Source: JBCCSZ01 sp039199225 (lineage in GTDB: Bacteria; Bacteroidota; Bacteroidia; Chitinophagales; Saprospiraceae). From it: 16,416 nucleotides of DNA. A program made the position numbers and the translations under genes. Position 1 is the stretch's first letter. Each line of letters starts with the position of its first letter. The stretch is from positions 1-16,416 of the forward strand of contig JBCCSZ010000172.1 of NCBI GenBank assembly GCA_039199225.1, written 5' to 3'. This document shows positions 14,402-16,416 of the stretch, piece after piece. The notes below the pieces were generated by a model, which ran no database searches, was not told the origin of the DNA, and saw only the letters and a list, made by a program, of their open reading frames with translations.

Positions 14402-15622
14402 ATGAATTTCGAATACACACCTAAAGTCAAAGAGTGGCAGCAGCGTTTGCAACGCTTTATGGATACGCACATCTATCCCATTGAAACAGCTTACGACCAA
14501 TGGGTTCACACACCGGAGAACGCCTGGAAAGCACATCCGGACATGGAGCGACTCAAGGCTGCCGCCCAAGCTGAAGGTTTGTGGAATTTATTTTTGCCTG
14601 AAGACTATGGTGCTTTGAGCCCCGGCCTGACCAATCTGGAATATGCGCCGCTGGCTGAAATCATGGGCCGCATCCCCTGGTCTTCTGAAGTGTTCAATTG
14701 CAATGCGCCCGATACGGGCAACATGGAAGTGCTGGCCAAGTATGGCAATGACGAACAGCAAAGCAAGTGGCTCGAACCACTCATGGCTGGAAAAATTCGC
14801 TCTGCTTTTCTGATGACCGAGCCTCGCGTCGCTTCTTCGGATGCGACCAATATCGAAACGTCCATCGTTCGCCAAGGAGATGAGTACGTCATCAACGGCC
14901 GCAAGTGGTGGTCCAGCAATGCCATGCATCCCGACTGCCAGGTGTACATCGTCATGGGAAAAACCGATCCTTCTGCCGCCCGTCACATCCAACAGAGCAT
15001 GGTCTTGGTGCCTGCCAACACCCCTGGCGTCAAGGTGATACGCCCGTTGGCTGTTTTCGGAACCTACGATTCACCACACGGGCATGCCGAAGTCGAACTA
15101 ACCGATGTGCGCGTTCCAGCTTCCAACCTCTTGCTCGGCGAAGGTCGGGGCTTCGAAATTGCCCAGGGACGGCTGGGGCCGGGCCGCATCCACCACTGCA
15201 TGCGCCTCATCGGAATGGCCCAGCGCTCCCTCGAACTGATGTGCCAACGCGTCTCCCAACGCGAAGCCTTTGGTCGCCACCTAAAGGATTTTAGCAGCAT
15301 CCGCCAAGACATTGCCCGCTCCCGCTGCGAAATAGAACAAGCTCGTTTGCTGACCCTTTCTGCTGCCGATGCCATCGACCGCCACGGCATCAAAGGCGCC
15401 CGCAACCTCATCGCCATGATCAAAATCGTCGCTCCGATGATGACACAGACGGTCGTCGATCGCGCCATGCAAGCCTTCGGGGGTATGGGACTGAGCAATG
15501 ACACACCGCTGGCATCCTACTTTGCTGCTGCCCGCGTCATCCGCCTGGCCGATGGACCCGATGAGGTACACATGTATCAATTGGGGCGCAACACCGTGAA
15601 GGAATGGGGAGTTGTGGAGTAG
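14402..15622 (+). CDS. acyl-CoA dehydrogenase (ACAD10/11-like)
   Basis: 406 residues covering the full three-domain acyl-CoA dehydrogenase fold. The N-terminal helical domain contains FNCNAPDTGNMEVL (98-111), typical of the ACAD10/11 branch. MTEPRVASSDATN (138-150) is the FAD-binding strand region, with REAFGRHL (287-294) and QAFGGMGL (357-364) in the C-terminal helical domain. The segment DGPDEVH (384-390) holds the acid that takes the place of the catalytic Glu of medium-chain enzymes; Asp387 fits this branch. It oxidises an acyl-CoA to the enoyl-CoA with FAD and passes electrons on through ETF to quinone. The chain length or side group of its substrate cannot be told. The 18-base gap to cydB suggests one transcript. 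Confidence 0.93.
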   Translation: MNFEYTPKVKEWQQRLQRFMDTHIYPIETAYDQWVHTPENAWKAHPDMERLKAAAQAEGLWNLFLPEDYGALSPGLTNLEYAPLAEIMGRIPWSSEVFNCNAPDTGNMEVLAKYGNDEQQSKWLEPLMAGKIRSAFLMTEPRVASSDATNIETSIVRQGDEYVINGRKWWSSNAMHPDCQVYIVMGKTDPSAARHIQQSMVLVPANTPGVKVIRPLAVFGTYDSPHGHAEVELTDVRVPASNLLLGEGRGFEIAQGRLGPGRIHHCMRLIGMAQRSLELMCQRVSQREAFGRHLKDFSSIRQDIARSRCEIEQARLLTLSAADAIDRHGIKGARNLIAMIKIVAPMMTQTVVDRAMQAFGGMGLSNDTPLASYFAAARVIRLADGPDEVHMYQLGRNTVKEWGVVE

Positions 15623-15646
15623 TCCGATCTTATAGCTAACAAACGT

Positions 15647-16416
15647 ATGAAGAAATTACAATTTCCGACGGCCCTCACCGTCTTGCTGATTATTGCTGCC
15701 TTCGTGGCAGGTCTCACTTGGTTGATTCCCGCTGGTGCTTTTGAGCGCCTGGCCTACGAAAAGGAAAAGAACCAGTTTGTCCACAAAGCCAAAGATGGCG
15801 ATAAAGTATATCCCGCCACACAGGAAAGCCTAGATCAACTGGGCATCAAAATTCCGCTCGAAAAATTTACGGAAGGAGACATCTGGAAGCCGGTAGGTAT
15901 CCCCGGTACGTATCATCGGTTGGAGCCTAGGCCGCAGGGTCTTGTCGCTTTTATACAATCGCCCCTGCAAGGCATTACAAAAGCCATTGATGTCATTTTA
16001 TTTGTCCTCATCATCGGCGGATTTATTGGTGTGGTCAACTACAGTGGTGCTTTCGATGCTGGGGTGGCCTGGCTGGCCAAAACCCTCAAAGGACGCGAAG
16101 CCTTGCTCATTGTTTTCATTACCAGTCTCATCGCGGTGGGTGGAACCACCTTTGGGTTGGCGGAAGAAACCATCGCCTTTTATCCGATTTTGGTTCCCGT
16201 ATTTTTGGCAGCAGGTTACGATGCCATGGTGGCCTTGGCAGCCATCTACATTGGTTCTTCCATCGGGACGATGTGCTCGACGGTCAATCCCTTTAGTGCC
16301 ATCATCGCTTCGGATTCGGCAGGCACATCGTCCCGATGGAAGAACCAATGTAGATGGCTGCCAAGGCCACCATGGCATCGTAACCTGCTGCCAAAAATAC
16401 GGGAACCAAAATCGGA
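15647..16416 (+). CDS. YfcC-family (DcuC/ArcD-like) membrane transporter, 3' end missing
   Basis: The ATG at 15647 starts a frame that is open to the window edge. Residues 1-225 read as a YfcC-family carrier: a first membrane helix followed by LIPAGAFER, a soluble insert, then LFVLIIGGFIGVVNYSGAF, GGTTFGLAEETIAFYP and IGSSIGTMCSTVNPFSAII, which are the conserved membrane segments. Relatives move C4-dicarboxylates, arginine/ornithine or similar ions; the substrate here is unknown. From base 16323 the frame reads a reverse copy of upstream DNA, so residues from about 226 (SSRWKNQCRW onward) are not genuine. The complete gene would be roughly twice as long. It starts 24 bases after the acyl-CoA dehydrogenase stop and is probably part of the same operon. 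Confidence 0.85.
   Translation, partial: MKKLQFPTALTVLLIIAAFVAGLTWLIPAGAFERLAYEKEKNQFVHKAKDGDKVYPATQESLDQLGIKIPLEKFTEGDIWKPVGIPGTYHRLEPRPQGLVAFIQSPLQGITKAIDVILFVLIIGGFIGVVNYSGAFDAGVAWLAKTLKGREALLIVFITSLIAVGGTTFGLAEETIAFYPILVPVFLAAGYDAMVALAAIYIGSSIGTMCSTVNPFSAIIASDSAGTSSRWKNQCRWLPRPPWHRNLLPKIREPKS
16183..16416. repeat. perfect 94-bp inverted repeat (fold-back) at the window end
   Basis: Bases 16323-16416 are an exact reverse complement of 16183-16276, with a 46-base spacer (16277-16322). The left arm encodes conserved transporter sequence, so the right arm is the copy. It runs to the last base of the window. A perfect copy ending at the edge is best explained as a library or assembly chimera at a contig end. 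Confidence 0.95.

Noticed and set aside
15064..15504. Minus-strand open frame opposite the acyl-CoA dehydrogenase
   Set aside because: The GC-rich codons of the real gene lengthen antisense frames; the product is low-complexity Arg/Ser/Met-rich sequence.
15998..16378. Minus-strand open frame at the right end
   Set aside because: It crosses the fold-back artefact and lies opposite the transporter gene.

Overview
The window looks like chromosomal DNA from a member of the Bacteroidota, probably a marine or environmental Saprospiria/Lewinella-type bacterium. The evidence is two proteins ending in type IX secretion (T9SS) sorting domains (PNP(F/V) opening, GxY near the end), lipoproteins, an alginate-export-type porin, a TAnnTTTG-type promoter element, and A-rich start regions without clear Shine-Dalgarno sequences. 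The finer taxonomic placement is inference.

Layout. (1) 1-443, plus strand: the 3' end of a T9SS cargo gene whose start lies off the window. (2) 541-4128, plus: a 1195-residue secreted protein made of a metzincin-like zinc peptidase, a long beta-helix-like region and a T9SS tail; the peptidase lacks the usual third zinc histidine. (3) 4308-4676, plus: a small exported protein of unknown function. (4) 4797-6995, minus: a lipoprotein with an SbsA-type Ig-like domain, an NAD(P)H-dependent FMN reductase and an HXXEE-family membrane protein, closely spaced. (5) 7052-9796, minus: an alginate-export-family outer membrane porin followed by a propeller-like lipoprotein, with a candidate promoter in front and a strong intrinsic terminator behind. 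(6) 9929-11668, minus: a paraoxonase/arylesterase-like membrane-anchored enzyme followed by a P-loop nucleotide/nucleoside-kinase-like protein. (7) 11669-11956: a 288-base divergent intergenic region rich in dyads. (8) 11957-16416, plus: cydA, cydB, an acyl-CoA dehydrogenase of the ACAD10/11 type and the start of a YfcC-family transporter, with gaps of 3, 18 and 24 bases, so probably one transcript.

How the parts may work together. The rightmost operon joins a low-oxygen quinol oxidase (cytochrome bd) to an acyl-CoA dehydrogenase that would feed electrons to the quinone pool, plus a carboxylate or amino-acid carrier. A CTAG-centred dyad upstream of cydA resembles one lying about 43 bases upstream of the likely start point of the porin operon, which suggests a shared regulator; this is inference. 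The left part is dominated by secreted and surface proteins.

The last 94 bases (16323-16416) are a perfect reverse complement of 16183-16276. This looks like a fold-back at the end of a contig or read rather than real gene sequence, and it corrupts the end of the transporter reading frame. No tRNA, rRNA, CRISPR array or insertion sequence was recognised, and no stretch over 300 bases lacks a gene.
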